Shown here piece after piece: positions 1 through 12,276 of a stretch of DNA of 64,000 bases; within the stretch, counting starts at the first letter, position 1; each line of letters opens with the position of its first letter. Source of the DNA: Baylisascaris procyonis (lineage: Eukaryota; Nematoda; Chromadorea; Rhabditida; Ascarididae). The stretch covers positions 2,818,501 through 2,882,500 of the forward strand of contig JAZARR010000070.1 of NCBI GenBank assembly GCA_037389465.1. Direction: 5' to 3'. The notes below the pieces were generated by a model. That model worked only from the letters and a program-made list of their open reading frames with translations, ran no database searches and was not told the origin of the DNA. The position numbers and the translations under genes were made by a program.

Positions 1-906
1 GCATATCAACAAGTTGTTGAACAAATGTGTCGTCTGAATCGCAACGCTGCACGTATGACGCTTAAATATGGAACACACGCATCGACGGATGTCACCGGAT
101 TCGGGATTCTTGGTTTGTCATCGATATTTTTGTGTTTTATTGATTGCTCATTGTTCTGAAATCAGGTAATCTGAGGAGCATTTTCATCCTTTCCGGACGC
201 TCCAAATTCTAAAGGATCCAAATGTTTACCGCATAAAATTATTTACGGAATCGATGCAGCGCTATCTTTCGCTGCGTCCCTCTCCAAGTGATTCCGGGTT
301 GGTTATACGAATACATTAAATTGCCCATTTGATGGTTTCCACGGTAAAGTGATTGCAGTGTATGGCATATGCTTAAACAATATGATGAAGTTGCAGGTCA
401 TGCAGATAATTTGGCAAAAGCACAAAAGGAAGAAGTACAATTCGTTATTCACACGCTGCCAATTGTCGAGTATATGGATGAAATATCGAAAACTATGGGC
501 AATGGCTTCAATTTGTTTAGTGGAACGTCTGCTGAAACTTCTGGTGGACTACTGATGGCTGTCGAGAAGGATAAAGTAAGGACGTGCATTTTATATCGGT
601 AGCTAGGGGAACGTACCTGGCTACCTGGACAGTCAAAATTAGGCAGTTTGAAAGGCATTCTGAGTTAAGGCTGCTGATAGCATCACATTCGCACTACAAG
701 AGGAGAGTCTTCGTATGGTTATTTCATAGACGGGGGAAACTAGAATGGTGAAATAATTGAAGGCAGAAGCGCTGTGCCAAGAAATGGAACAACTCGACGG
801 CTTTCCGGCATGGATCATCGGAGACGTGGTACGTGGTGCACGTGGAGCTGTCATTTCTGACAATCCTAAACTCATTACAGTTCCATCGAGGATTCACACA
901 CTTTAA
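1..906 (+). CDS. seld-1: Selenophosphate synthetase (SelD/SEPHS), 3' part
   Basis: Makes monoselenophosphate from selenide and ATP, the selenium donor for selenocysteine-tRNA. Only the C-terminal part is in the window. Three exons join in frame: 1-112, 397-575 and 763-906 (stop TAA at 904). Visible conserved blocks of the PurM/AIRS C-terminal domain are STDVTGFGILG running across the first junction into HADNLAK, then FVIHTLPIVEYM, GTSAETSGGLL, and near the end FPAWIIGDVVRG. These match the family order (TDVTGFGILGH...ETSGGLL...AWIIG). Introns are 284 and 187 bp with GT-AG ends; the third exon begins after AAG at 762. The N-terminal active site (Sec/Cys/other) lies outside, so catalytic type cannot be judged. 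The closest C. elegans counterpart should be seld-1. The protein ends in ITVPSRIHTL. No frameshift is seen. Confidence 0.92.
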
Positions 907-2394
907 TGCATTTCTTCATATCGTAACGTAGCTTGCCTTGACTATTGAGATGTTTTTTTTTACCAGACGGTTGTCTTATCGGTGTTGATTTCGTCATGCT
1001 GAAATGTATGTGGTCGCACCGCATTTTCGTAAACACGGCTGTCTATGATCCGTTTCCGAGGATCCAAAAGTCCGTTTCGAATTTTGGGTAATATGATCCC
1101 GACGCTATCTTGACTGAAATTATTAGTTATTGGCGATGTTGTTATTCTACATATCACCGACAGTATGTCCTCTTGCAATCCGCGAGACAGTTTCCAACCT
1201 ATAAGATTCTTTTCAACTTAGTTTCAACTTGCAAGATGCAGGTTGATGAGTGACTATCAAAGTTGATAAGTGACTATCAACAACGGTCCATCTTATCTCT
1301 GTTGAGCAGCGCTTGAGTGAGCCCCCTCCCCTTCCTACTCGCTTCCACCTCCTTCCTCCCGAACACAGTTCTGGGTTTCAAGGAGCATCAAACGGTCTTC
1401 CTCAGCAGCCCGGCCGGCCACCTCGAATATTACTGTATTAGACCGAGTTTCTGTGCGAGAGGCAACGTAATGGTCTTCTTCTGGCAAATGTACCGTGCCG
1501 ACGTGTCAAAATTTCCTTCACTTATCATCAGTAAATCAGTTTTGTTGGCCTCACTCGGGTGAGACATTCCCTTTTTGAGGTTATTTTCTGTACTTCTATG
1601 ATCCGGTTTTATTCCCTCATTCCCTTATCGGTCAGACGTTACTTTTATCGCTAAGTAAAACTTTTATCGTTATGATCGTCGCCATAAAATATTTTCAGAA
1701 TGTTTTGTTTGGTATACGAAGAACATCAGTGCCAGTGCTCGTTTAAGTAGCCGTTAGCCGCAAGACCTTTATTACAGTCAACACATCTGTCCGTTAATGG
1801 TGAGGGAAGGAGTTCGCAAAGGTGTTGTGTCCTCCTCCTGCTTTATCGCACCGTCGGGGATGCTCATAGTTACAACCTCCATCCCGTTTAAAAATATCGT
1901 TTCCATGTTCATACCCGTTGACCTTCTAATGTTTTTCTCCCTGTCAGGTCGTATGGAACCGTCCCTTTTGTATTTCATGAAACATAGTAATCTCATATCT
2001 TCTGTCTTTTACATGAAAGGCTGAACAAAATGCTATGACCATGGATTCATATAACGTCCGCATTGATGGACGAAGTAGATGTCCCCGACTGTTGGGTAAT
2101 TTATTGCTGTTATCATCACTTATTATTTAAATATTCTAAATAATGCAAAGGTGGCAAATGGGATACGATGCCTCAAAGGATAGAAATCAAATATAAGGCA
2201 GAACAGAGTATTGTAAAGAGAAACGGGACTCAACTTTATTCAAAGAACAACAATAAAACAATAGAAAACCATATAAAAACACATCACAAGGCCACTCAAT
2301 CACAACCAATAAATCAATTCCTCTTTGAGCATTTCTAATAGTTAGCTTCTTTACTTTTATGCTCAATTGTTATGATTGTTTAAGAGTTTCACGT
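907..2394. other. Intergenic stretch with unassigned coding-like blocks
   Basis: No recognisable gene. Parts are clearly richer in G+C than the flanks. On the minus strand an open block from 1198 down to 963 follows an acceptor-like TTATAG and encodes WKLSRGLQEDILSVICRITT and more before a stop; another open block lies at about 1510-1314 and a third at about 1980-1780. On the plus strand a good acceptor (T-run then ACCAG, 961-966) precedes an open block to about 1090, and ATTTTCAG ends at 1698. Both strands are open in places, the exon joins I tried need poor donors, and no family is recognised. This could be a decayed gene or the end of an unknown gene. Confidence 0.25.
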
Positions 2395-4418
2395 TTATAG
2401 CTCACTTTTACGTTCGATTCTCAGCAATTCCACATCGAACTTTAGCGTCGCTCCAGCTATAAATATATCTTTATTTGCCAATATTTACAATTATGTGAAC
2501 AAGAAATCAAATCAAATATCAACTTTCATGCTCATCGCTTAAGAGCGACAACTCAAATCCGTTTCACTTTAAAATGAAGAACTTTTAAAATAAGGCACTC
2601 TTTAGATCCTTCTAACGCAAACATGACAAGGAAGACAGCCTAACTGCATCTGGCAACTAAAGACCTGCACTGAAATGGTTTGGTTGGTGGCATCCACGAG
2701 AACAAAAATTAGCGACAATACGCAAAAATGCTACCTCCATACTGCTCCAACATTTGAATAGGATTTACTATAACTAACAATGGAAAGTGCCTAATAATAT
2801 GTCAAGACTCGTTGACTAATAGGCTAATGGGCTATATACGTTCCACCACAAAATATGGGATTCATTATTGCAACTAAACGTCTCTTCAACAGCTGACTGT
2901 GTCTGTTCCCCATGTTTTTACTACAATGACTAAATGCGTCTTGCAAGTACCGCAGTGGATGCGAACGTTCTGCACTCAGTTCCTGGTATTCATAAAGTTG
3001 CTACTTCTATTCACATATCATATTTGGATGAAGGCACCACCTTTCACCTCGAGGCTCTAAGAGCTCAAGGTAGAGTATTAACGATGTGCAGACTGAATTT
3101 GCTAGGAAACTGGATAAGGAAAGTAACGTCACTTACGCGGAATTTTTGGCGGAGCGCCACGTTCTCCATAACCAAGTTCTGCTGGGATTGTGAGACGTCG
3201 TTGCTCTCCCTCACACATATTCAATAGTCCTTGATCCCAACCCTGAAACCTTTGCGCTTTCAGCCATACACATTAACCAACAAAGACGAATCATTATTAC
3301 GAGAGGTGGGGTCGATGGGACTGACCGTCTCTACTGTGAAATATACCTCAAAATTATCTCTGCCTAGAGGATCGAACCAAAGTGCTCGTAAATGCACTTG
3401 TGAATAGCGGTTTCCATGCTGACTTAAGGTGTTGTGGACGCATCTATATGATGAGGTAATAGGTAGTCGATGTATCGTTTCATCAACGTGTCAATCAGGC
3501 AATCTGGTTATTTCGAACGAAAGTTCTTTAAGCAGCGTTCCACAAGATCAATGCGATAGCCTAGTGTCTGCTAAATAAGCTGGTCAACACGGCGAAGGGG
3601 GGGGGGGGGCAAAACAATCCCCTATGCCAGCAAGAAGACGAGCTGGATATGACGCGAAGTGGAACAATTAAAAACGGTATTTTGCTAATATTATTTTGTT
3701 TGCTCGATAATATTTCAATAAAACTTGAATAAACATCGCAAAAAAAAAAGAAAATCTATAATGCATAAAAACATGCCTTAATGACTTGTCCCATTCCAAG
3801 TGTGAATGTGAATTCTTGATTGCGTGTACGACTGCTATCAAATTCAGTACCATCCTCAAGGGTACCCTGAAAAATTGATTTGCTCACTCGTAACAACCAA
3901 GATTTTTTTTAATAGAATCCACAGAGTTACCATAGTAAATTGTTTAAGAGTTGGCTAAAAACTATTGTTCTTAGTGCTCGCGTAATTTTCAATAATAGTA
4001 ACCCGCAGAATGCTAAAAATATCGTAGAGTATTAGAAGAACTAAAGTAAGAAAACAAAAATATATCAATATCAATGTCGTTCTATGCGATATAATTGTAA
4101 TTTCATCGTTCTATATTCGACTTAATCCACAAATCTCTAACAATTCTATCCGTAATATTGGCTTATCCTATCCTTGGGATCACCTCAACTACAAAGCCGA
4201 ATATCTATATCAAAATTGATTCAATATGGAGCAATTAATGGAGCATTTAAAAAAATGCTTACCGTATAGTGCATATGAAGTATATCGCCTTTCTTTGATT
4301 TAATTTCGCATTTTTCCGCTCGTTTCTTAATACCAATTTGTAGTCGTGCAACTTTCTTCTCATTACACAACACACATATCACTAATGTTGTCAACAGATA
4401 TATCACCAATGAGCGCAT
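2395..4418 (-). CDS. FKBP2/FKBP13-type ER peptidyl-prolyl cis-trans isomerase
   Basis: Catalyses cis-trans isomerisation of prolyl bonds during protein folding in the secretory pathway. Four exons on the minus strand: 4418-4263, 3866-3777, 3242-3137, 2456-2395; 137 residues, close to the about 140 usual for FKBP2. Residues 1-19 form a signal peptide ([18 protein letters not shown]). The FKBP domain follows: HMHYT at 48-52, EDGTEFDSS at 56-64, GWDQGLL at 83-89, [13 protein letters not shown] at 105-117. The FK506-pocket residues (Tyr51, Phe61, Asp62, Trp84, Tyr107) are all kept, as is the Cys37/Cys92 pair typical of FKBP13. The C-terminus RIERKSEL resembles an ER-retrieval signal. The start at 4418 lies 4 nt after an acceptor-like TTATTATAG, suggesting spliced-leader addition. 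The second intron appears to use a GC donor (AAG|GCATGT). Likely orthologue of C. elegans fkb-1 or fkb-2. Confidence 0.95.
3598..3609. repeat. Poly-G run
   Basis: Twelve consecutive G in the second intron of the FKBP2 gene. Similar runs of C occur at about 6531-6541 and 9224-9236. Confidence 0.9.
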
Positions 4419-6800
4419 TATTCTATAATAATACAATATTCATGTATAATTAACTTAGTATTTAACAGCACTTTAATAGGTCAAAGTTCACGAATATTCT
4501 TCAATAAGGCTATGCAAGATTAGGCATCAAACCTTGAAAGCACATCACCCAAACGTTAGTTCATCAACCCTTTTCCTCCTTTGTTGCATCTTTCATTACA
4601 AGGTTGCGAACACGAAAAATTGCAAAGAATCACATAAGGACTCATAGTCGCCTCAAAACGTCGATGAAACATTTATAGTAAATATTCAGTGATAAAATAT
4701 CACAAAGACTTAGGTTGCATGGAATAAAAATCTATAAAATTGAAACGTCATGCAACGATTAGCAGCACTTATGTTTTCCTATACTGTCATGGCACCAGAA
4801 TAAACCGCTGCCAGGTCAACTCTAATGATATTAATGTGGCGTTGATTAAATCCAATCCTGGTTGAGTAAAAGACGGTCATGTTTAACGCACCTCGAAACG
4901 ATTAACATAACGGTTAAACGTGATCTCGCCCGCAATCCAAACTTAACCCAGATCGGAAATCCTCGTACGGTTATAGCGCAAAAACCGAAATTACGCACTG
5001 TAGGACCCTGTGATTAACACTATATTGGTGATATGAGCAAGGATTTTCATCACCTAGAAACATCGTACGGTCCTCTACGGCTCACCCCGAAAACATGATC
5101 CAAACCACACATAGTTCTTATGGGCGCAAAAGTACCCTCATAAACGAATATACGTTTAGGTGCGTTGATCAACGCTTCGTATAGATAATATTCTACAAAA
5201 ACAAAAGTAGAAAAGCAATCACTTCTCGTCAATGGCACCTAAATATGGGGATTATTGAAGTGACAAGGGCATAATCAAGCGTCTAAAAAGATGATTAACT
5301 TTAAAAAAAAAAAGTAACTATCTCCTCGACCACCTACCCACTAATTCGCAATGAATGGAAACTAAATCTAAAGCTCAAAAGTGAAAAGAACCAGATGGAT
5401 GGAGTTGAGAGAAGGGAAGGGTAGGGGAACTCAATTTATGCACACATAAATTGATCGTGAACATTTGAAGCCGATCTGTAGATCTTTTATAGTTATATGA
5501 AATAAAAGTAAGATATATGATTTGGTATTTAACCAATTCAACAATGATCAATATGTATATATTGAAAAAAAAAAATTATATAAAAGCTCTTCAAACTTCA
5601 ATTCATTTATCGCCTTCAAAGAGAACAATATTATATACAGTATAAAAAAAACAGATATTATCAACAATAGCATGCATGATAACATAGTAGTAATTCAACG
5701 TTCATCAACGAGGTTTAAAGGATTTATTGAATATACAATCGTAATGTCACTTGAATCCTTTTTGCAACTCAACTTTATTCGATAATATACTTTTATAATG
5801 TGCATAATGGAAATGCTAATCTATAGCAAGTTCAAGTTTATGAAGTATGTTTCGATTGGTGCAATCTCATAGCCAAACATCGGCGTATTGCACACAGCCA
5901 TCTTTTCAATTCCCTACTTCCCCTCCCTCTTCTCGTCGTCCCCTCAACTTGCCCACGATACGTTCCATCATGCAATAGTCTCAAGTGAGAAGGGAAAAAG
6001 GGTTAAACATAAAACATCATTATAAAAGATAAATGCAAACGCATAAAAAGAAGGAAGAAATCAAATAAGCATAAAATAGTGAGCATAAAAACACAGAAAA
6101 AGAGTGGAAATAAAGTCACAAAATTGAACAACATTCTAAAGTTTCAAAGAACAGAAAAAAGAACAAACAAGAGAAACATTTTTTAAAGCGAATAATGAGG
6201 TCCTCTCTTCATTCGATTCAACACATTCAACTATCGCTTAAATTCGATTGATTCATCAACAAACACCCTGACAAATCTAATAACGTTTCAGCTTTCAATC
6301 TTTTGCTCTTGACCAAAAGAAAGAGCTCAAACCTTCTTGGAAGCTAATAAACTTGCAATTAGACCACAAAAAAAAAAACTTAGACAAAACGGCAAAATGC
6401 TACCAAAACCACTATGTTGTTTTAAAGGACCGAAGTCAAGTGTCATTTTCATTCGAGGACCCTCGAGCTCGTAATTAAATATTCCATCACATGGTTCTCC
6501 CAGCTAAGACGAGTACTTTACTGTCGATTACCCCCCCCCCCTTTCTACATTCATCCTCAATGTAACATAACCATCGTCTAGCATCGATCGCCTTACTGCG
6601 TTCACCGTCACAACAAACAAAAACAATAAGCCACATATTGCGTAGAAATGATAACCGATGCAAAAAAATTGGCGACCGCATATTATGAACTAATTACATC
6701 GAGTAAAATAAAAGAAAACTGTCTGTTGAAATAATGGTGAACCGGTTAATAACTTGTGGGCAGACATAAAAAGAAAAATACAACTTCAAAGAAATTCGAT
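4419..6800. other. Intergenic, no supported gene
   Basis: AT-rich DNA upstream of the FKBP2 gene and downstream of the TFAM gene. It contains short A/T homopolymers and a run of C at about 6531-6541. Open frames of 60-90 codons occur on both strands but look like chance ones and lack splice context or recognisable motifs. The promoter of the FKBP2 gene should lie at the left end. Confidence 0.6.
4423..4432 (-). promoter_or_regulatory. Putative trans-splice acceptor of the FKBP2 gene
   Basis: Reading the minus strand, TATTATTATAG ends at 4423 and the ATG follows 4 nt later. No upstream coding exon is needed, since the signal peptide starts at this ATG. This is the arrangement of an outron acceptor for a spliced leader. 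Inference from position and sequence only. Confidence 0.4.
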
Positions 6801-9493
6801 TTATTCAGTCTTTTCTTTCGATTTCTTCTCGGCTGAATGCTTCTCATTGTTTTCCTTCCAAATGCGAAGTTCTTCTTCGAATTTTTTCGCTAATATTGCC
6901 GCCTGATCTACATATTTCTGAAAATAAATTATAACAAATGCAAAAAAAGGTTTAAAGATATATAAAATGAAAACAATTAGTGCCGATATAAGCAAATAAT
7001 TTGGAGCCGAACTTTTTCTAACCTCTAAAATAATATATCTAAGACATTTTTAGTTAAAAAATTATGAAAATGGGGAGAGGTTTCAAAGTAGAGAATATAA
7101 TAAGCTGACCTGTTTTTCTTTCTCGGCAAGTGTTTTCCACGCAGTCGCGCATTCTTTAAATTTTTCTCGAATTTTCTCTGGCACTTTTTCTGTTACATCC
7201 ATTTTTTCTTTTATATAGAGATTATATGCAGATGCAGGTCGTACAGGTCGGCCACTTTTTTCTCGCTTCTGAGATATGAAATACATTACAATGAAGATCT
7301 CTAATAAAATTTCATAATACTGATTAAGTTTGATGGTGAATTGATATTGTTTTGCCTTTCATAAGTCATCAAGGATTTCATGTTTTTTTTTTTTTTTTTT
7401 TAATATAACAAGGCATTTATGATTTACTCGTAGGACACCGTCACAAATGAACAACAATTACGTGCAACATTGTTGATTCCACTCCTAATACATTACTGTT
7501 AACGATTATAAGGTAAGACCCTATTCAGACTTATAAGATGAGACGCCACTGGACAATAAGGTTGAAAACAGCTTGCTTGATGCTGATTCAGTATAGAATA
7601 TAGCGGAAAGAGCGATGCAAATATTCTATGTTTCAGCTAAGATCCTGGCATCTTTAAGATAATAAGTCAGACTTCTACCAATGACTAATTCGAAAAGAGT
7701 TGAGAATGCTTCGGACAATATGAAAGTGTTTTATTATCTATTTATTGACCTATAAATCAAAGATGACGACAGACACGTGAACGAGCATTTTCTCTTCGGA
7801 AGATATATCAAAATCCTTGCATAGCAATGCCATTCATCCTCAAGATTTTCTTTGCTGCATATTTCACGGAAACTCAGTGAAGGACCTACCTAAGAGTGCA
7901 ATTGACGGTGCTAAAGGGAAGGATAAGGGGAAGATAAGTGACATGCAGAAGCATAGTGCACCTACGCCTCTAATTCGTTAATTACAGCCAATTTAGTTGC
8001 TCAAATAGCTGAATTATCTCGATGATAATTAAGCGAAAAGCTATATTTGTTCGAAATTATAATCAAGTAAGTTGAAAAAACTTTTTTTTTTTTGAAAATT
8101 CAACAAGGTAAATTTATAAAGATTGGAGGAAAACAGAAACTTACCGCTGCCTTCTCGGCACGAATTCTGCGTCGTTTTCGAGCTTCCCTATTTTTTTCGC
8201 TTTCTTCTCGAAGTTTTTGCTTCTCTTCCACACCTAACGCATCGAATTTTGCTTTTTTCTCTTTTAATTCGGCGTCCGACTCGTCAAAATATTTCTAAAA
8301 TTGCAAGATTTGCATCATTCAAGCAAAATTTTCGTCATGGTCAATTGAAGAAATATTCGGCAATCTAACGAAAAAATGCTTATTAGTTAGAGTAACGTTT
8401 CATTAAGAAAGCTAAGCGATTGGTGCGAAGGGAGGTGCCTTCTGGGTAATATCTACCCAAGACGGACTGTTTTACCTACCCGAGAAAAGATGTGTTTTGA
8501 AAAAAAAAACAATCAATGAAACATCATAAGCTTTTCATCTACTCAAAACCGGTGAATGAATTCATTTACCCCTTCATCCCTGCTCTTTTTCCTTCAATTT
8601 ACTCAATACATCAATGATTCATCTTGCTCTCCCTAACGAATATGATATGGGTAACAGGTGATTTGCTCACAAGAACATTGATCTGACAGAAACCCATCGG
8701 TATAATGAACTGCAACAATTTCCGATAGCATTATAGAATCTGGACAAGCATATGATTCATATACTATGTAATTGGTAAATTGTCCCATCTAACCTTCTTT
8801 TCGATAGCGCTTAATGAATTCCAACGATTTTTGAGTTCAGTCATCGTTTGTGTTACCTTAACGCCATCTTTTTTTACGAAATTCTCCTTCAAGAAGTATG
8901 CAAATGGTGGCGTTTTACGATATCCTGTTGGAAGAGCAACTTCTTTCGTTTTTGATGTTGATGCATAACAACTGAAAACATCAAACGATTATAAATTACA
9001 AACAATTACAGATAATGAAATATGTAAGCATGAAAATGTTCTTATTTCCTTATACGACAACAGCAAAAACCGCTTAATTACACCAACGACGAAGTAGTGT
9101 TATTGTTGTCTCAATCGGTTACATGCTACCATCCTCTACAAAGTGATCTTTCTTCGGTGGCCCAATATTCAATAAGCTCATCACTCTCCCCCTCAACCCA
9201 GCACTCATTCATACTTGTCCATACCCCCCCCCCCCTCCCTTCCACCTCTAGCTACAACCCATTTAATACTTAACCGCAAACGACTCAACTCGTAAAATGC
9301 AACATTTTTTTTGTCGGATTGCCAATGGAATTACAGAAGGAATCTACATACGTATGCATCCATTGCAAAATTCTAAACTATTATAAATCAAAGTATTGAT
9401 ATATTCCTTGCCAAAATGGAAGAATAACCTCAGGTTCTTGATAGGTGTGGTAATATCGCAAAGTCGACCGAATCGTGCAAACAGCGAGAACAT
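6801..9493 (-). CDS. hmg-5: Mitochondrial transcription factor A homologue, two HMG boxes
   Basis: TFAM-type protein that packages and bends mitochondrial DNA and supports its transcription. Five minus-strand exons keep frame: 9493-9429, 8971-8794, 8294-8145, 7268-7110, 6917-6801; 222 residues, similar to C. elegans HMG-5. Residues 1-21 (MFSLFARFGRLCDITTPIKN) look like a mitochondrial presequence: Arg-containing, no acidic residue until position 13. HMG box A spans about 39-105 (TPPFAYFLKEN, then LKNRWNSLS with Trp72). A very basic linker (REARKRRRIRAEKA) leads to HMG box B at about 136-205 (GRPVRPASAYNLYIKEK, TAWKTLAEKEK with Trp175). The tail is lysine- and glutamate-rich. The ATG sits 2 nt behind a long T tract ending TATAG, so the mRNA is probably trans-spliced. 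All introns are GT-AG (457, 499, 876 and 192 bp). Confidence 0.92.
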
Positions 9494-9495
9494 TT

Positions 9496-9516
9496 CTATA
9501 AAAAAAAAAAAAAAAA
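9496..9516 (-). promoter_or_regulatory. Putative trans-splice acceptor of the TFAM gene
   Basis: On the minus strand a run of about 18 T ends in ATAG at 9496, followed by AA and the start ATG at 9493. A polypyrimidine tract plus AG directly before the initiator codon is what a spliced-leader acceptor looks like in nematodes. No upstream coding exon is required because a presequence begins at this ATG. Confidence 0.5.
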
Positions 9517-10458
9517 AACACAACATTTGAATACAACACAAGCAATACGATTGATTGTATCAACAACGTATTATATCAGAGAAAGTTATCACTCAAATTT
9601 GCATTTATATAAATAATCTTCGAGATATTTGAGCAATCGAATAAAAACTTTCGATTATTATTAGCATTTTACGCATTAATTTCAATAAAGCGAAAAAGTA
9701 CAGTGATTTTTTATTATTTAGTGCTCATATTCCCAATAGTATTGCATGAAAAAGAAGTAAAACAAAACCGGAAATGCACAATATTAGCTTACAGGATAGA
9801 TGGCCTTTACGATTAGACTGACGTACTTATGAGGTGGATAGAAAACTGCAAACAATTTGGGCACATTGGTTGCGAACAGCGAACCGAACCGCATTTGTTT
9901 TTTTGTTTTTTTTTTTTAAACAAAGACCAGCCGCTTAAAAGAATTCGTAAGCGATGGTTTTATTGGAAGATTTCTTTCTGCAGTTCGAACATTTAGTGAC
10001 AGCCGAGTGGCGTTATGACAACATATTCTCATACAAACAACCTAAATTACAACTTACTAAAATGCAAAACACCTAATCGATACACATGAAAGGCGTCGAA
10101 ATATTCACATTCGAAATTGCGCGTTGCCGCGTTGCACAAAACGTTGAATATTCGTTCAGCAGAGCGCACAGTAAAGTTCAGCCGAATAGGTTAATACGTT
10201 GATGAATTTCAGCGGCTGAAGTTGTTACTCGTAGGCTTGGATTTAGACTTATAGGCTTAGGATGAGCTAAGGCTGGTTCAGTTCAGCTGGCTGGTATTTA
10301 TCGAAGGTTGCTTGGAAAATTTAGAATTCGTAAATGGATGGTGCTGCATCGGTTATCCGAAATGAACGTGTCACCTACGCAGTGCTAGTGGAGTGTTGGC
10401 TGTTGTGCTAACTGTCAGGTGCGGTTGCATTAACACTTCCCTCAGGAGGTGTTCCAGT

Positions 10459-10497
10459 GGGGGGGGGGAAGGGGAGGTGTGGGGTTTGGGGGGTAGA
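10459..10497 (+). repeat. G-rich tract, potential G-quadruplex
   Basis: Four or more G-runs (9, 4, 4 and 6 G) separated by 1-6 nt on the + strand, about 1 kb upstream of the TFAM gene start. Confidence 0.7.
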
Positions 10498-12276
10498 GAG
10501 TACAGCAGCCAAATAGTCGGTTGACTTATTCTGTATCAAGTGCAGATGACTACTTGCCAACTTTCATCAGTGAGCGTTATGAGTACGCAAATCCCATAAG
10601 TGTTGAGGTTTCTAGAAAGGCCTAAACTTCGCATTTAACATTACTTTATCCGTTCGATGCCAATAAATCTTAGTAAAACGTTCGAAAATCGGTTGTAAAA
10701 ATACTATAAAAGCGATGCAATGGTAGCATAAATTATAATGCTGATGATACCTATAAAATTTGCTGTGACAGCCATTGTAAAACATGTTGTCAGAGACATC
10801 CACTCCCAAAGCCATCAATAAAGGCTAATATAAAACTCTGAAGACAACCATCTAAATTGTTACAAAGCTATAAAAAAAATCGCCATAAGAGGTTGCCTCC
10901 CACCACCTATAAATATATATCAACAGCAACGATTAGGCGTACAAACAGCAATAATATAATATAAGTTCGACAGATGGTTCAGAGCATGCTACAGTGGTGA
11001 ATTCAGTAGGGTCACAATTCACCGTTAAAATGTGCTAGTCGAGCGCTAGGAAAGTCGTTGACTATTTATCATTGTTTAACTAGATTTATTGAAAAACGAA
11101 GAAAGAAGACATTTCAGTTTCTTGGTCACTAGTGGTCATTACGGTCACTAGTGATCGTAATAATCGTTTTTTGTTGAGAGCACAACTTACTGAGATTGTA
11201 GACGAGCTACAATTAGATGTATTATTTATTATTCAACAATGTTGCAAAGCAATAAAATATAACAATGAAAAAGAAGTATAAGAGAGTCGATTTGTCTAGC
11301 TTCATTTATTTGTTGATGATGTTCGTAGACGTACATATTTTGCATTTGTTTCATCGATTTCCTATAATATCATAACAGTTGATTGCAGTGTCTATTAGAT
11401 TATTTGAAGTGATAATCAACGCTGAATGTTTCTTTCAAAGGAAATTGATAACATTTTTATTAATATTGAAATATTTATATTTTCGAACACAAATGTGATA
11501 ATTGATAACCATTTTGAAATAATATACTATCCATAAAATATTCGATACCTTAGCGAAATAGATCTGAAAATGCTTCAATGGAACGTAGCCGTTTTTTGCA
11601 AATATTCCAAAGAGGCATTATAAATGATATCTGTCAACATTGAATAGCGACGACTATATGGTTACCATTCTGATGTTGATAACTTTATAGATTTTTGTGC
11701 ATTAAGATTTTATTTATGAAGTGATAACGGTTGACTCTAACTTCACTATAAAAAATTCACCTTCGAATTCCCTTGAGGTGTAATGCATCCTACATCGAAT
11801 GAGCGATTTTAATTCTCAACAACATTCCATAAACGATGAAAATTCAATACAAATTTTTAAACATTTAGGGATGAAAAACCGATTTAAATAACATGTTGAT
11901 ATCTCGAAGACTAATTCGATTGAAATTTATGGTTTATCAATTTTTAGAGAAAAAATACTGATTATGTTGAGAATTTTGCATTTTTCGATGAGTTTTTCGC
12001 TAGAAATTGAAAGGCTTTCACCCGTTTGAATGGCTTATCGAAGATGTGATTATGATTTTTTGAAAGAAACAAAATTTGCTGTTGCCGACAGTCGAAGTGA
12101 TAGGTCACCACTGCCCATATATGGTTAAGTGATTCCCATTTGGGTAACGAATTAGGTACACCCCATTTGTGAATTAGAACCGTTGTGATATTTCAAGCAA
12201 TTTAAAAAACTTCAAACATTAAAACGTCAAATACATTTTTATTGATGGATATTATAAAGACACATAAATCGGCAAC

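Larger units (their letters stand above)
9494..12201. other. Intergenic, no supported gene
   Basis: DNA between the TFAM gene and the end of the coiled-coil gene. The part at about 10100-10560 is richer in G+C and ends in a G-rich stretch (about 10459-10497) with several runs of four or more G. Two copies of GGTCACTAGTG lie at 11124 and 11143. The missing C-terminal exons of the coiled-coil gene would have to be here. I looked on the minus strand and found only a weak candidate near 11360-11280 (YVYEHHQQINEARQIDSL after TTATAG), too weak to annotate. Confidence 0.5.

Noticed and set aside
2934..3227. 97-codon plus-strand frame ([19 protein letters not shown]...) that first looked like an ACOT13-type hotdog thioesterase with a frameshift.
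   Set aside because: Its second half is the exact antisense of exon 3 of the FKBP2 gene, and the first half has an in-frame stop just before the ATG and no upstream thioesterase part.
3360..3440. GGTTCGATCC on the minus strand, like a tRNA B box.
   Set aside because: No pairing T-stem, acceptor stem or A box around it. No tRNA was seen anywhere in the window.
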